From: Mycolicibacter hiberniae
Lineage (GTDB): Bacteria > Actinomycetota > Actinomycetes > Mycobacteriales > Mycobacteriaceae
NCBI RefSeq assembly: GCF_010729485.1
Contig: NZ_AP022609.1
Location: 2,728,001 to 2,792,000, forward strand
Direction: 5' to 3'
Length of the DNA stretch: 64,000 nt
Shown here: one piece after another, positions 40,159-52,096 of the stretch
Position numbering within the stretch: position 1 is the first letter of the stretch
Layout of the letters: each line of letters starts with the position of its first letter
Program-made: the position numbers and the translations under genes
The notes under the pieces: generated by a model
Told to the model about the DNA's origin: nothing
Databases searched by the model: none
The model's input: the letters and a program-made list of their open reading frames with translations, nothing else

Positions 40159-40307
40159 TTGACCCGAGTGAACACTCCCCCACCGACAAACGTCAAGCCG
40201 GACTTTTCAGCGCTGCACCAACGGCCTCGCAGGCCACATCCGTACCGCGGGGAAGCCGCTGATCTCCCGCTTTGGTACACAATTCAAAACATGTAACACT
40301 GTGCCAC

Positions 40308-41162
40308 ATGACCCAATCCGTGGAGACCGACGCGGCTACCGATGCCCTGCCCCTGGGACCACAGTCCCTGGTATGGCGCTACTTCGGCGACAACCGGATG
40401 TTCCTGATCGGGCCGCGCCCGGCAGTGCTGCAGAACATGCTCGCCGAGCTCGGCCAGGGCGTGCTGGACCACTCGGTGTTCTTCGCCGACACCGCTGCCC
40501 GCATCAAACGCTCGCTGCCGCCGATCTTCATGACCGTCTACGGCGAGGAGTCCGACAACTCCGGCCTGCAGGTGCGCGACTTCCACCACAGCATCAAGGG
40601 CAATATGCCCGACGGGAGCCGGTATCACGCGCTGGATCCCGAGACCTACTTCTGGGCGCACGCCACCTTCGTCGAGCAGGTGCTGTACTTCGCCGACACC
40701 TTCGTCAAACGGCTCACCCCGGACGAGAAGGAGCGGATCTACCTCGAGTCGAAGACCTGGTATCGCCGCTACGGCGTCAGCGACCGGGTGATGCCGGCCG
40801 ACTACGCCGAATTCGAGCGCTACTGGAACCAGATGCTGGACAAGGTTCTCGTCGCCCACCCGACCGCCAAGTACGGAGTCGGCTACGTCACCAAGGGTTT
40901 CCCTTGCCCCAAGGGGGTGCCGCCGGCGCTGTGGCGGGCGATCTCGGTGATCTTCAATCCGATCGCGGCGTTTCTCACCACCGGCGGCATGCCGCCGAGC
41001 ACCCGCGCCCAATTGGGCCTGCCCTGGAGCGACCGGCAGGAGCGGCGCTATCAGCGGTTCGCCGCGGTCTGCCGATCGCGGCCGGTCAACTGGGCATGGG
41101 ATCATTTGCCGATGCGACTGCGCTACAACAAGTTCGCCTATGCCGGCTACGCCCGGGGCTGA
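40308..41162 (+). CDS. MpaB/DUF2236-family putative oxygenase
   Basis: 284 residues of the oxygenase-MpaB family, related to latex-clearing heme proteins. [22 protein letters not shown] at the N-terminus and the central [20 protein letters not shown], with the conserved His of the W-x-H segment, are family marks. It ends in [12 protein letters not shown]. No signal peptide or clear membrane helix. The substrate is unknown. The overlapping TetR gene downstream suggests local control. Start MTQSVETD follows an AT-rich leader (ACATGTAACACTGTG). Confidence 0.8.
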   Translation: MTQSVETDAATDALPLGPQSLVWRYFGDNRMFLIGPRPAVLQNMLAELGQGVLDHSVFFADTAARIKRSLPPIFMTVYGEESDNSGLQVRDFHHSIKGNMPDGSRYHALDPETYFWAHATFVEQVLYFADTFVKRLTPDEKERIYLESKTWYRRYGVSDRVMPADYAEFERYWNQMLDKVLVAHPTAKYGVGYVTKGFPCPKGVPPALWRAISVIFNPIAAFLTTGGMPPSTRAQLGLPWSDRQERRYQRFAAVCRSRPVNWAWDHLPMRLRYNKFAYAGYARG

Positions 41163-41742
41163 CCCGGCGACCACCGCCATCCTCGACGCCGCGGTCGTCG
41201 AGTTCGAACAGCACGGCTTCCGCCGGGTGGCCCTGGACGACGTGGCTCGCCGCGCCCGGGTCAGCCGCACCACCATCTACCGCCGGTTCGCCGGCCGCGA
41301 CGAACTGGTCGCCGCGGTCATCGACCGGGAGAACGCCGCGCTCTACGCCGATATCGCAGCCGAGCTGAAAACCTCTGGCGCCCAGTCAAACTACTATGTC
41401 GAGGCATTCACCTCGGCGATCATGCAGTTTCGCCGGCATCGGGTTCTCAACCGGATGATCACCGACGAGCCGGCGCTGGCGCTGGAACTGGGACGGCGGC
41501 ACTACGGCGCGATCGTGGAACGGATGTCCGAGGCACTGCAGGTGATCTTCCCGGCCGGTTTCGCCGAGCGCATCGGCCCGCAGGTGGTCACCGATCTGGC
41601 CGACACCATCCTGCGCTACGCGGCGATGGCGCTGTTGCTGCCCTCACGCGAACCGCTGGACTCCGCCGAGGACATCCGCAGATTCGCGACGCTGCATTTC
41701 CTGCCGAGCCTTCCCGCGGCGCTGCGCTCCACACCGATCTAG
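41140..41742 (+). CDS. TetR-family regulator
   Basis: 200 residues. The helix-turn-helix lies at about 31-55 ([25 protein letters not shown]), preceded by [15 protein letters not shown], which is typical TetR. The C-terminal ligand domain is generic. It overlaps the MpaB-family gene by 23 bases, so the two are co-transcribed and it probably controls that gene in response to a small molecule. The ATG is the only good start that keeps helix 1. Confidence 0.87.
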   Translation: MPATPGADPATTAILDAAVVEFEQHGFRRVALDDVARRARVSRTTIYRRFAGRDELVAAVIDRENAALYADIAAELKTSGAQSNYYVEAFTSAIMQFRRHRVLNRMITDEPALALELGRRHYGAIVERMSEALQVIFPAGFAERIGPQVVTDLADTILRYAAMALLLPSREPLDSAEDIRRFATLHFLPSLPAALRSTPI

Positions 41743-41756
41743 CGGTCTCCCCCGCC

Positions 41757-42668
41757 TCAGATCGCCGCACCGACTCCCATCGCGGCGGCCACCTCAGGCA
41801 TGTAGCGCTGCGCGAGCAGGGTCGCGACGGCCTCCACCTCATCGGTCAGTGGATACATGTGGCGATATTGCAGAACTTGTTTGCCGATCAGCCCGAGCCG
41901 CTCGGTGAAGGTCGGCGTGCGGCCCGGATCCAGCAACGGGCTGTTGAACGGCGCGCAGTCGGAACGCTGAAACTCGAAGGCGGCGCTGATCCGCGGCGCG
42001 GCTCCCAGGCGGCTGCCGCGCCCGCCCCAGTGCAGGACTGCCTGATTCCAGGCGAACATGGTGCCCGCCGTGGCCGGCAGCGCCCGAATGTCCTGAAGAT
42101 TGCGGACGATCGTGTTGTCCGGTCCGTCCCAGCGCCGCTCGACGAAGCGATCGTCGAGATGGGCGGGCAGCATGTACATGCACCCGTTGAGCGGGGTGGC
42201 ATCGGTGAACGGCAGCCACACGGTCAGCGTCCGCGGCGAGTTGTCGTCATCGAGGGTCTCGATCACCCGGTCGCGATGCGGGCCCCAGCCCACGGCGTTG
42301 TCGCTGGGGTTGACGTGCCAGACCCAGAAGTCGGGCAACGCCTGATACCCCTGGCCCAGAACGCTGGTCAGGAACTCCGAAAGCCCCTGGAAAGCCAGCC
42401 ACAGCTCGTCGTAGACGAAGGCGAAGGGCAGTGGGATCCCCTGCCGGAACAGCGTGGCGACGGTCCTGCGAATAGGCGCGATGGCCGCTTCGGGAAAGGC
42501 GTCGGGGACCTGGACGTAGCCCTCCCGCTTCAAGTTGGCCAGCTGGGTGTCGAGCTCGCCGACCGCGACGGACGGGCCGGGACCCCCGGTTTCGATCGAC
42601 ATCTCCGGGCACAGCTGCGCCCAGAATTCGCGACGCTGGGCTTCCTCAGCCGAAAGCAGAGCAATCAT
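41757..42668 (-). CDS. Phytanoyl-CoA dioxygenase (PhyH)-family Fe(II)/2-oxoglutarate oxygenase
   Basis: 303 residues. The iron facial triad is H131 and D133 (GPHRDR) plus H213 (VLHWGG), with R220 (GSRLG) for 2-oxoglutarate. A jelly-roll core surrounds them (TVWLPFTDATPLNGCMYMLPAHL). It hydroxylates an unknown substrate, plausibly a lipid or small metabolite. The ATG at 42668 has GGGAG eight bases upstream; an in-frame GTG at 42683 would overlap guaA. It follows guaA after only five bases, so read-through from guaA is likely. Confidence 0.82.
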   Translation of the reverse strand: MIALLSAEEAQRREFWAQLCPEMSIETGGPGPSVAVGELDTQLANLKREGYVQVPDAFPEAAIAPIRRTVATLFRQGIPLPFAFVYDELWLAFQGLSEFLTSVLGQGYQALPDFWVWHVNPSDNAVGWGPHRDRVIETLDDDNSPRTLTVWLPFTDATPLNGCMYMLPAHLDDRFVERRWDGPDNTIVRNLQDIRALPATAGTMFAWNQAVLHWGGRGSRLGAAPRISAAFEFQRSDCAPFNSPLLDPGRTPTFTERLGLIGKQVLQYRHMYPLTDEVEAVATLLAQRYMPEVAAAMGVGAAI

Positions 42669-42673
42669 CGTGG

Positions 42674-44227
42674 CTACTCCCACTCAATAGTGCCGGGTGG
42701 TTTGCTGGTGATATCCAACACCACCCGGTTGACCTCGGCCACCTCGTTGGTGATCCGGGTGGAAATCCGCTCGAGCACCTCGTAGGGAACCCGAGTCCAG
42801 TCGGCGGTCATGGCGTCCTCACTGGACACCGGCCGCAGCACGATCGGATGGCCGTAGGTACGGCCGTCGCCCTGCACCCCCACCGAACGGACATCGGCCA
42901 AAAGCACCACCGGGCACTGCCAGATCTGGTGGTCCAGGCCCGCGGCGGTCAACTCCTCGCGGGCTATCGCGTCGGCCTGCCGCAGCGTCGCCAGCCGCTG
43001 GGCGGTGACCTCGCCGACAATCCGGATACCCAGCCCGGGGCCCGGGAAGGGTTGGCGAGCAACGATTTCCTCCGGCAGTCCCAGCTCACGACCGACCGCG
43101 CGCACCTCGTCTTTGAACAGCAGCCGCAGCGGCTCGACGAGGCTGAACTTCAGGTCGTCGGGCAGCCCACCGACGTTGTGGTGACTCTTGATGTTGGCGG
43201 TGCCGGCGCCACCGCCGGATTCCACCACGTCGGGATACAGCGTGCCCTGCACCAGGAACTCGACGTCGTGGTCGCCCAACGTGTCTCGCACCGCACCTTC
43301 GAACGCCCGGATGAACTGGCGCCCGATGATCTTTCGCTTGCCCTCCGGGTCGGACACCCCGCTCAGCGCCTCCAGGAACACCGTTGCGGCGTCCACGGTG
43401 ACCAGCTTGGCTCCCGTCGCCAGGACGAAGTCGTTCTGCACCTGCTCGCGTTCGCCGGCCCGCAGCAGCCCATGATCGACGAACACACAGGTCAGCCGGT
43501 CGCCGATGGCACGCTGCACCAGTGCCGCGGCCACCGCGGAGTCCACCCCGCCGGAGAGCCCGCAGATGGCGTGGCCCTCGCCGATCTGTTCGCGCACCTG
43601 CTCGATCAGCGCATCGGCGATGTTGGCGGGCGTCCAGGACGCGTCGATGCCGGCGAACTCGTGCAGGAACCGGTTGAGCACACGCTGGCCGTACGGGGTG
43701 TGCAGCACTTCGGGGTGGTACTGCACCCCGGCCAGCCGGCGGGCACGGTTCTCGAACGCGGCCACCGGCGCACCGGCGGTGCGAGCCGCCACGGTGAACC
43801 CCTGCGGCGGTTGGGTGACCGCGTCGCCATGGCTCATCCATACCGGCTGGGTGGCCGGCAGGCCCGCGTGCAGCTCGCCTGCGGTCACCGTCAGCTCGGT
43901 GCGGCCGTACTCACTGGTGCCGGTGCGCTCCACGGTGCCGCCGAGTGCGGCCGCCATGGCCTGGAAGCCGTAGCAGATCCCGAACACCGGAATGTCGAGG
44001 TCGAACAGCGCCGGATCGAGCTGAGGGGCGCCCTCGGCGTAGACGCTGGCGGGTCCGCCGGACAGCACGATGGCCAGCGGATCGCGCGCAGCGATCTCCT
44101 CGACGGTCGCGGTGTGCGGGACCACTTCGGAGAACACCCGCGCTTCGCGGACCCGGCGGGCGATCAGTTGGGCGTATTGCGCGCCGAAGTCGATGACCAA
44201 CACGGGGCGCGACGAGGGTGACGACAC
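42674..44227 (-). CDS. guaA: GMP synthase (glutamine-hydrolysing)
   Basis: Amidates XMP to GMP using glutamine and ATP. 517 residues. The N-terminal class I amidotransferase has nucleophile Cys in GICYGFQAM and His in QYHPEV. The ATP-pyrophosphatase domain has the PP-loop LSGGVDS, and the C-terminal dimer domain ends KPPGTIEWE. The GTG start ([14 protein letters not shown]) has no good ribosome site, but TAGACT lies seven bases before it, fitting a leaderless transcript beginning at the GTG. A longer in-frame start exists upstream. Confidence 0.95.
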   Translation of the reverse strand: MSSPSSRPVLVIDFGAQYAQLIARRVREARVFSEVVPHTATVEEIAARDPLAIVLSGGPASVYAEGAPQLDPALFDLDIPVFGICYGFQAMAAALGGTVERTGTSEYGRTELTVTAGELHAGLPATQPVWMSHGDAVTQPPQGFTVAARTAGAPVAAFENRARRLAGVQYHPEVLHTPYGQRVLNRFLHEFAGIDASWTPANIADALIEQVREQIGEGHAICGLSGGVDSAVAAALVQRAIGDRLTCVFVDHGLLRAGEREQVQNDFVLATGAKLVTVDAATVFLEALSGVSDPEGKRKIIGRQFIRAFEGAVRDTLGDHDVEFLVQGTLYPDVVESGGGAGTANIKSHHNVGGLPDDLKFSLVEPLRLLFKDEVRAVGRELGLPEEIVARQPFPGPGLGIRIVGEVTAQRLATLRQADAIAREELTAAGLDHQIWQCPVVLLADVRSVGVQGDGRTYGHPIVLRPVSSEDAMTADWTRVPYEVLERISTRITNEVAEVNRVVLDITSKPPGTIEWE

Positions 44228-44338
44228 CGCACGGAGTCTAGTGGCGGTTAGAGTCAACGAACCAACGGCGCGCATGGCGGGAATGGAGATACACCGCTAG
44301 CGGAAGGAGATCGCCGCATCATCCGAACGCAGAACACG

Positions 44339-45073
44339 GTGCTGGGCCTGCCCGAGACGGTGCGAGCCTGCTTGTTCGACCTCGACGGCGTGCTCACCGA
44401 TACCGCAAGCGTGCACACCCGCGCCTGGAAGGCCATGTTCGACGCCTACCTGGCGGCGCGTGCCCGGCGCACCGGCGGCGCATTCACGCCGTTCGACCCA
44501 GACAGCGATTACCGGCGCTTCGTCGACGGCCGGAAACGCGACGACGGGGTGCGCGCGTTCCTGGCCAGCCGCGGCATCACGCTGCCCGACGGCACCGACG
44601 ACGACCCGTCGGACGCCGAGACCGTGCACGGGCTGGGCAACCGCAAGAACGAGGCGTTCCAGCTGACGCTGCGGGCCGACGGGGTGGAGGTGTTCGAGGG
44701 GTCCCGGCGCTACCTGGCGGCGGTCACCGCCGCGGGCCTGGCCACCGCGGTGGTGTCGGCCAGCGCCAATGCCGGTGAGATTCTGGCGCTGACCGGTCTT
44801 GACAAGTTCATCGGCCAACGAGTCGACGGCGTGACCCTGCGCACCGAACACATCGCGGGCAAACCCGCCCCCGATTCGTTCCTGCGGGCCGCGCAGCTGC
44901 TGGGCGTCACTCCCGCGGCGTGCGCGGTGTTCGAGGATGCGCTGGCGGGCGTGGCGGCCGGGCGGGCCGGCGGGTTCGGCTTCGTGGTGGGCGTCGACCG
45001 CGTGGGCCAGCGCGACGACCTGCTGAGCCATGGCGCCGACGTGGTCGTCACCGATCTGGAGGAACTGTTGTGA
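44339..45073 (+). CDS. HAD-family sugar phosphatase/beta-phosphoglucomutase-like protein (Rv3400-like)
   Basis: 244 residues from the GTG used here. HAD motif I is [16 protein letters not shown], motif II SASANA, motif [15 protein letters not shown] and motif [16 protein letters not shown], giving a beta-phosphoglucomutase-like enzyme. It lies ten bases before a GH65 phosphorylase, whose product, a beta-glucose-1-phosphate, is the natural substrate of beta-phosphoglucomutase. The start is uncertain: the only strong ribosome site (GGAAGGAG) is followed eight bases later by an in-frame ATC at 44318, and no ATG is in frame. Confidence 0.88.
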   Translation: MLGLPETVRACLFDLDGVLTDTASVHTRAWKAMFDAYLAARARRTGGAFTPFDPDSDYRRFVDGRKRDDGVRAFLASRGITLPDGTDDDPSDAETVHGLGNRKNEAFQLTLRADGVEVFEGSRRYLAAVTAAGLATAVVSASANAGEILALTGLDKFIGQRVDGVTLRTEHIAGKPAPDSFLRAAQLLGVTPAACAVFEDALAGVAAGRAGGFGFVVGVDRVGQRDDLLSHGADVVVTDLEELL

Positions 45074-45083
45074 GAGAGCGCCG

Positions 45084-47444
45084 ATGATCCCGCAGGACTA
45101 CTTCCCGATCGAGCCGTGGCAGATCCGCGAGACCCGGCTCGACCTGGACCTACTCGGACAGACCGAGTCGCTGTTCGCGCTGTCCAACGGACACATCGGT
45201 CTGCGTGGCAACCTCGACGAGGGCGAACCGCACGGCATGCCCGGCACCTACCTGAACTCCTTCTACGAGGTGCGCCCGCTGCCGCACGCCGAGGCCGGTT
45301 ACGGCTACCCGCAGGCCGGGCAGACCGTCGTCGACGTGACCAACGGCAAGATCATCCGGCTGATGGTCGACGACGAGCCCCTGGATGTCCGCTACGGGGA
45401 GCTGATCGATCACCAGCGCATCCTGGACATGCGCGCAGGCACTCTGACCCGCCACATCCACTGGCGCTCACCGGCGAAAAAGCAGGTCAAGGTGCACTCG
45501 ACTCGGCTGGTGTCGCTGGCCCATCGCGGCGTCGCGGCGATCGAATACGTCGTCGAGGCGGTCGACGAGTTCGTCCGGGTCACCGTGCAGTCGGAGCTGG
45601 TCGCCAATGAGGACCAGCCCCCGACCTCCGATGACCCCCGGGTGGCGGCCATCCTGGAGAACCCGCTGGAGGCCGTCGAACGCGAGAACAACAACACCGG
45701 CGCGGTGCTGGTGCACCGCACCCGTGCGAGCGGACTGATGATGGCCGCGGCCATGGACCACGAGGTCGAGGTGCCCGGCCGGGTCCAGGTCACGACCATC
45801 ACGATCCCCGACGTGGCGGCAACCACCATCGTGTGCGGGCTACGCCCGGGGCAGAAGCTGCGCATCGTCAAGTACCTGTCCTACGGCTGGTCCAGTGAAC
45901 GATCCCGGCCGGCGCTGCGCGACCAGGCCATCGCCGCGCTGACCGGTGCCCGCTACAGCGGCTGGCAGGGGCTGCTCGACGCCCAGCGGGCATACCTCGA
46001 CGAGTTCTGGGACGGCGCCGACGTCGAAGTCCACGGCGATCCGGACTGCCAGCAGGCGGTCCGCTTCGCGCTGTTCCATCTGCTGCAGGCCAGCGCCCGC
46101 GCCGAACGCCGCGCCATCCCCAGCAAGGGGCTGACCGGCACCGGTTATGACGGCCACACCTTCTGGGACAGCGAGAGCTTCATCCTGCCGGTGCTGATCT
46201 ACACCGCTCCGCAGGCCGCCGCCGACGCGCTGCGCTGGCGGGCGACCACCCTGGACCTCGCGCGTGGGCGAGCCGCCGAGCTGGGGCTGGCCGGGGCGGC
46301 TTTCCCGTGGCGGACCATCCGAGGCCAGGAATGCTCCGGGTACTGGCCCGCGGGCACCGCCGCCTGGCACATCAACGCCGACATCGCAGCGGCGTTCGAG
46401 CAGTACCGGGTGGTCACCGGCGACAGCACCGTCGAGCAGGAATGCGGGCTGGCCGTGCTGGTCGAGACGGCGCGGCTCTGGCGATCGCTGGGTCACCACG
46501 ACCGGCACGGGGTGTGGCACCTGTCCGGGGTCACCGGACCCGACGAGTACACCGCCGTCGTGCGGGACAACGTGTTCACCAACCTGATGGCCGCCCACAA
46601 CCTGCGCACCGCCGCCGACGCCTGCGCCCGCCACCCCGATGCCGCCCACGAGCTGGGGGTCACCACCGAGGAGATGGCCGGCTGGCGCGACGCCGCCGAG
46701 GCCGCACACATCCCCTACGACGAGGAGCTGGGGGTGCACCCGCAGTGCGAGGGCTTCACCTCGGCCGCCGAATGGGACTTCGAGAACCACAACGCCTACC
46801 CGCTGCTGCTCAACGAGCCCTACGTACGGCTGTACCCGGCGCAGGTGGTCAAGCAGGCCGATCTTCTGCTGGCCATGCAGTGGCGCAGCCACGCGTTCAC
46901 CGCTGAGCAGAAAGCCCGCAACGTCGATTACTACGAACGGCGCACCGTGCGGGACTCGTCGCTGTCGGCGTGCACCCAGGCGGTGATGTGCGCCGAGGTG
47001 GGGCACTTGGAGTTGGCCCACGACTACACCTACGAGACGGCGTTCATCGATCTGCGCGACCTGCACGACAACACCCGCGACGGCCTGCACCTGGCGGCGC
47101 TGGCCGGGGCCTGGCTGGCTCTGGTGGCCGGGTTCGGCGGCCTGCGTGAGGACACCGGCGTGCTGGCGCTGGACCCCGCACTGCCCGACGGGATATCACG
47201 GCTGCGGTTCCGGTTGCGCTGGCACGGATTTCGGGTGACGGTCGACGCCAGCCACAACGAGGTCACCTACACCCTGCGCGACGGCCCCGACGGGCGGCTG
47301 ATGATCAACCATGCCGGCCAGGACGTCGAACTGAACACTCAGTCCCCGACGACGCTGCCGGTCCGCCGCCGCGAGCCGCTGTTGCCCACCCCGGTCCAGC
47401 CGCCCGGCCGCGCACCGACGCACCGCCGGGAGGTCGCGCGCTGA
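45084..47444 (+). CDS. GH65 glycoside phosphorylase (Rv3401-like; trehalose/kojibiose phosphorylase type)
   Basis: 786 residues, cytosolic. Phosphorolyses an alpha-linked disaccharide to beta-glucose-1-phosphate and glucose. The GH65 (alpha/alpha)6 barrel has substrate motif GYDGHTFWDSE and the acid catalyst in GPDEYTAVVRDNVFTN. An N-terminal beta-sandwich begins FPIEPWQIRETRLD. A Pro-rich tail (about 765-786) follows the C-terminal beta-domain. It is paired with the HAD phosphoglucomutase-like gene, so both probably form one catabolic step pair. Trehalose is likely because it is abundant here, but substrate choice is not readable by eye. Confidence 0.88.
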   Translation: MIPQDYFPIEPWQIRETRLDLDLLGQTESLFALSNGHIGLRGNLDEGEPHGMPGTYLNSFYEVRPLPHAEAGYGYPQAGQTVVDVTNGKIIRLMVDDEPLDVRYGELIDHQRILDMRAGTLTRHIHWRSPAKKQVKVHSTRLVSLAHRGVAAIEYVVEAVDEFVRVTVQSELVANEDQPPTSDDPRVAAILENPLEAVERENNNTGAVLVHRTRASGLMMAAAMDHEVEVPGRVQVTTITIPDVAATTIVCGLRPGQKLRIVKYLSYGWSSERSRPALRDQAIAALTGARYSGWQGLLDAQRAYLDEFWDGADVEVHGDPDCQQAVRFALFHLLQASARAERRAIPSKGLTGTGYDGHTFWDSESFILPVLIYTAPQAAADALRWRATTLDLARGRAAELGLAGAAFPWRTIRGQECSGYWPAGTAAWHINADIAAAFEQYRVVTGDSTVEQECGLAVLVETARLWRSLGHHDRHGVWHLSGVTGPDEYTAVVRDNVFTNLMAAHNLRTAADACARHPDAAHELGVTTEEMAGWRDAAEAAHIPYDEELGVHPQCEGFTSAAEWDFENHNAYPLLLNEPYVRLYPAQVVKQADLLLAMQWRSHAFTAEQKARNVDYYERRTVRDSSLSACTQAVMCAEVGHLELAHDYTYETAFIDLRDLHDNTRDGLHLAALAGAWLALVAGFGGLREDTGVLALDPALPDGISRLRFRLRWHGFRVTVDASHNEVTYTLRDGPDGRLMINHAGQDVELNTQSPTTLPVRRREPLLPTPVQPPGRAPTHRREVAR

Positions 47445-47448
47445 TACC

Positions 47449-49191
47449 TCAGGCGATACCGGCGGACCAGCGCAGCGCACCCTTGGCGTGATCGGGCACC
47501 GCCGGGTTCTTCGGCGCGATCGGTTCCAGCCGCCGGTAGGGCTCGCCCTGGGCAGGCCGCAGATCGACCTCGTCCTTGTTGGGCCACAACGACGCGGCCC
47601 GCTCGGCCTGCGCGGTGATCGACAGTGAGGGATTGACACCGAGGTTGGCCGACACCGCCGCGCCGTCCATCACCGCCAGGGTCGGGTAGCCGTACACCCG
47701 CTGGTAGGGGTCGATGACACCGTGTTCGGGGCTGTCCCCGATCGCGGCGCCGCCCAGGAAGTGCGCGGTGAGCGGGATGTTGAACAACTCTCCCCAGGTG
47801 CCCCCGGCCACTCCGTCGATCTTGGCGGCGATCCGGCGGGTGACCTCGTTGCCGACCGGAATCCAGCTCGGGTTCGGCTCGCCGTGGCCCTGCTTGCTGC
47901 TGTAGCGGCGCAGGCCCAGCCGGCCACGTCTGGTGAACGTGGTGATCGAGTTGTCCAGATGCTGCATCACCAGGGCGATCACCGTGCGCTCACTCCACCG
48001 TCGCGGGTTGAGCAGTCGCAGGATGTGGCGCGGGTCTTCGCCGGCCTGGTCCAGCAGCTGTCTCCAGCGCGGCACATCGGTGCCTTGCGGGCCGGTGCCG
48101 TCGGTCATCAGGGTCTGCAGCAGCCCCATGGCATTCGAGCCCTTGCCGTAGCGCACCGGTTCGACATGGGTATCGGCGGTGGGATGAATCGAGGACGTGA
48201 TCGCAACGCCGTGAGTCAGGTTCAGCTCCGGGTTGACGTTCAACGTTGCCGCACCCACGATCGATTCGGAGTTGGTGCGAGTGAGCACCCCCAGCTTGTC
48301 GGACAGCTTCGGCAGCTTGCCCCGGTCGCGCATCTTGAACAGCAGCCGCTGGGTGTTGTAGGTGCCGGCCGCCAGGATCAGGTGGCGCGCGGTGAAAGTC
48401 TTGCGTCGCCGCGCAAGTCCAGGACCGGTGCGCACCGTCTGCACTCGCCACAGCCCGTCGGCATCCTGCTCGAACGCCGTCACGGTGGTCATCGGATGCA
48501 CTTGTGCGCCGGCGGACTCCGCGAGGTAGAGGTAGTTCTTCACCAAGGTGTTCTTGGCGCCCCATCGGCAGCCCGTCATGCACTCGCCGCATTCGAGGCA
48601 GCCGGTGCGTTTCGGACCGGCGCCGCCGAAGTACGGGTCGGCCACCGTCTTGCCCGGCGCCTTGCCCCCGCGGGCGCCGTCCGGGCCGAAGAACACGCCG
48701 ACCGGGGTGGCCACGAAGGTGTCACCGACCCCCATCTCGTCGGCGACCTCCTTGACGATGCGGTCGGCGTCGGTGAACGTCGGGTTCTTGACCACACCGA
48801 GCATCCGCTGCGCCTGGTCGTAGTGCGGCATCAACTCGGCGCGCCAGTCGGTGATGTGTGCCCACTGCTTGTCGGCGAAGAAGGGTTCCGGCGGCACATA
48901 GAGGGTGTTGGCGTAATTCAGCGAGCCGCCGCCGACTCCGGCACCGGCCAGCACCATCACGTTGTTGAGCAGATGGATGCGCTGAATGCCATAGCAGCCC
49001 AGCTTCGGCGCCCACAGGAATTCCCGCAGGTGCCAGGAATTCTTGGCGAAGTCCTCATCGGCGTAGCGGCGTCCCGCTTCCAGAACGCCTACGCGGTACC
49101 CCTTCTCGGTCAGCCGCAGCGCACTCACGCTGCCGCCGAAACCCGAGCCGATGATCAGGACGTCGTAGTCAGGTCGGCTATCCAACTCCAT
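47449..49191 (-). CDS. choD: GMC-family oxidoreductase, cholesterol oxidase ChoD-like
   Basis: 580 residues. FAD-binding IIGSGFGGSVSALRL begins at about residue 12, then the GMC flavin loop GAGVGGGSLNYANTLY and the C-terminal SANLGVNPSLSITAQAERA. ChoD of M. tuberculosis (Rv3409c) sits in the same place beside guaB3. Despite its name its role in sterol oxidation is disputed. A ferredoxin-like Cys cluster is visible, CLECGECMTGCRWGAKNT, more typical of Fe-S flavoproteins than of secreted cholesterol oxidases. No signal peptide. Confidence 0.85.
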   Translation of the reverse strand: MELDSRPDYDVLIIGSGFGGSVSALRLTEKGYRVGVLEAGRRYADEDFAKNSWHLREFLWAPKLGCYGIQRIHLLNNVMVLAGAGVGGGSLNYANTLYVPPEPFFADKQWAHITDWRAELMPHYDQAQRMLGVVKNPTFTDADRIVKEVADEMGVGDTFVATPVGVFFGPDGARGGKAPGKTVADPYFGGAGPKRTGCLECGECMTGCRWGAKNTLVKNYLYLAESAGAQVHPMTTVTAFEQDADGLWRVQTVRTGPGLARRRKTFTARHLILAAGTYNTQRLLFKMRDRGKLPKLSDKLGVLTRTNSESIVGAATLNVNPELNLTHGVAITSSIHPTADTHVEPVRYGKGSNAMGLLQTLMTDGTGPQGTDVPRWRQLLDQAGEDPRHILRLLNPRRWSERTVIALVMQHLDNSITTFTRRGRLGLRRYSSKQGHGEPNPSWIPVGNEVTRRIAAKIDGVAGGTWGELFNIPLTAHFLGGAAIGDSPEHGVIDPYQRVYGYPTLAVMDGAAVSANLGVNPSLSITAQAERAASLWPNKDEVDLRPAQGEPYRRLEPIAPKNPAVPDHAKGALRWSAGIA

Positions 49192-49261
49192 AACACCCCA
49201 GTATGGACCTACTGGCGGGTAACCGGGCCGGGTAGGCCGCGAATCTCACTCGGACCGCCGG

Positions 49262-50410
49262 TCAGGAACCGACGGTCAGCCCCACCTTCTGGAATTCCTT
49301 GAGATCGCAGTAGCCGGCCTTGGCCATCGAGCGGCGCAGCCCGCCGACCAGGTTAAGCGAGCCGAACGGGTCGTCGGAGGGCCCCTCGAGAACCTGCTCG
49401 AGGCTGGGGCGCTCGCCGTAGGCGAACTGCATCAGCGCACCGCGCGGCAGCGACGGGTGGGCGGCAGCCGACGGCCAGTACCAGCCGTCGCCCTGCGCCT
49501 CGGCCGCGGCGGTCAGCGGCGTGCCCAGCACGACTGCGTCGGCGCCGCAGGCGATCGCCTTGGCCAGGTCGCCGGAGGTGTGGATATCGCCGTCGGCGAG
49601 CACATGCACGTAGCGTCCGCCGGTCTCGTCGAGGTATTCGCGGCGCGCGGCGGCCGCATCGGCGATCGCCGTGGCCATCGGCACCGAGATGCCCAGCACC
49701 TCATCGGACGTGGTCACTCCGGAGGTGGAGCCGTAGCCGACGATCACCCCGGCAGCGCCGGTCCGCATCAGGTGCAGCGCGGTGCGATGGTCGATCACCC
49801 CGCCTGCCACCACCGGGATGTCCAGCTCGGAGATGAAGGTCTTCAGGTTGAGCGGTTCGCCGGCCCCGTCGCGATCCACCGCGACCCGCTCGGCGGAGAT
49901 GATGGTGCCCTGGATAACCAGCAGGTCGACCCCGGCCGCCACCAGCGCGGGGGTCAGCGCCGCGGCGTTCTGCGGACTTACCCGTACCGCGGTGGTCACT
50001 CCGGCCTCGCTGATGCGCGCTACCGCGGCGCCGAGCAGCTCGGGGTCCAAGGGGGCGGCGTGCAACTGCTGCAGCAGCCGGATCGCCGCCGAGGGCTCGG
50101 GTTCCTTGGCGGCGGCCTCGATCACCTGGGCGATCTTGGCTTGCACGTCGGCGTGCCGGCCGATGAGACCCTCGGCGTTGAGCACGCCCAGGCCGCCGAG
50201 CCGGCCCAGCTCGACGGCGAACTCCGGGGAGACCAGCGCATCGGTGGGGTGGGCCAGCACCGGCATCTCGAACCGGTAGGCGTCCAGCTGCCAGGCGGTG
50301 GACACGTCCTTGGAGGAGCGGGTACGCCGGGACGGCACGATGTTGATGTCTTCGAGCTCATAGGTGCGACGGGCGGTGCGGCCCATGCCGATCTCAACCA
50401 TGTCACGCAT
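49262..50410 (-). CDS. guaB3: IMP-dehydrogenase-like protein GuaB3
   Basis: 382 residues, an IMPDH/GMP-reductase TIM-barrel without the CBS pair. Phosphate-binding GGVIDHRTALHLMRTGAAGVIVGYG and HVLADGDIHTSGDLAKAIACGADAVVLG are clear. The catalytic loop that carries the essential Cys of IMPDH (GSICTT) is replaced by GYGSTSGVTTSDE, with no Cys, so ordinary IMPDH chemistry is doubtful. Start MRDMVEIG; the second ATG nine bases inside is also plausible. It follows guaB2 after 84 bases that contain a large hairpin. Confidence 0.92.
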   Translation of the reverse strand: MRDMVEIGMGRTARRTYELEDINIVPSRRTRSSKDVSTAWQLDAYRFEMPVLAHPTDALVSPEFAVELGRLGGLGVLNAEGLIGRHADVQAKIAQVIEAAAKEPEPSAAIRLLQQLHAAPLDPELLGAAVARISEAGVTTAVRVSPQNAAALTPALVAAGVDLLVIQGTIISAERVAVDRDGAGEPLNLKTFISELDIPVVAGGVIDHRTALHLMRTGAAGVIVGYGSTSGVTTSDEVLGISVPMATAIADAAAARREYLDETGGRYVHVLADGDIHTSGDLAKAIACGADAVVLGTPLTAAAEAQGDGWYWPSAAAHPSLPRGALMQFAYGERPSLEQVLEGPSDDPFGSLNLVGGLRRSMAKAGYCDLKEFQKVGLTVGS

Positions 50411-50433
50411 GCGGGGTCACCCTTATCTTTCCG

Positions 50434-50490
50434 CGAAACCGACATTCTGCAGCACAAGCACGGGTGGCGACCCGCAAAACGTCGGTTTCG
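50434..50490 (-). terminator. Large cruciform-like hairpin between guaB2 and guaB3
   Basis: CGAAACCGAC (50434-50443) pairs perfectly with GTCGGTTTCG (50481-50490). The next seven bases pair with two mismatches, and the loop contains a second hairpin, CGGGT (50461-50465) with ACCCG (50470-50474). It begins four bases after the guaB2 stop. It may partly terminate or set an mRNA end between the two genes. Confidence 0.6.
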
Positions 50491-50494
50491 GCGC

Positions 50495-52096
<1,602 letters not shown>

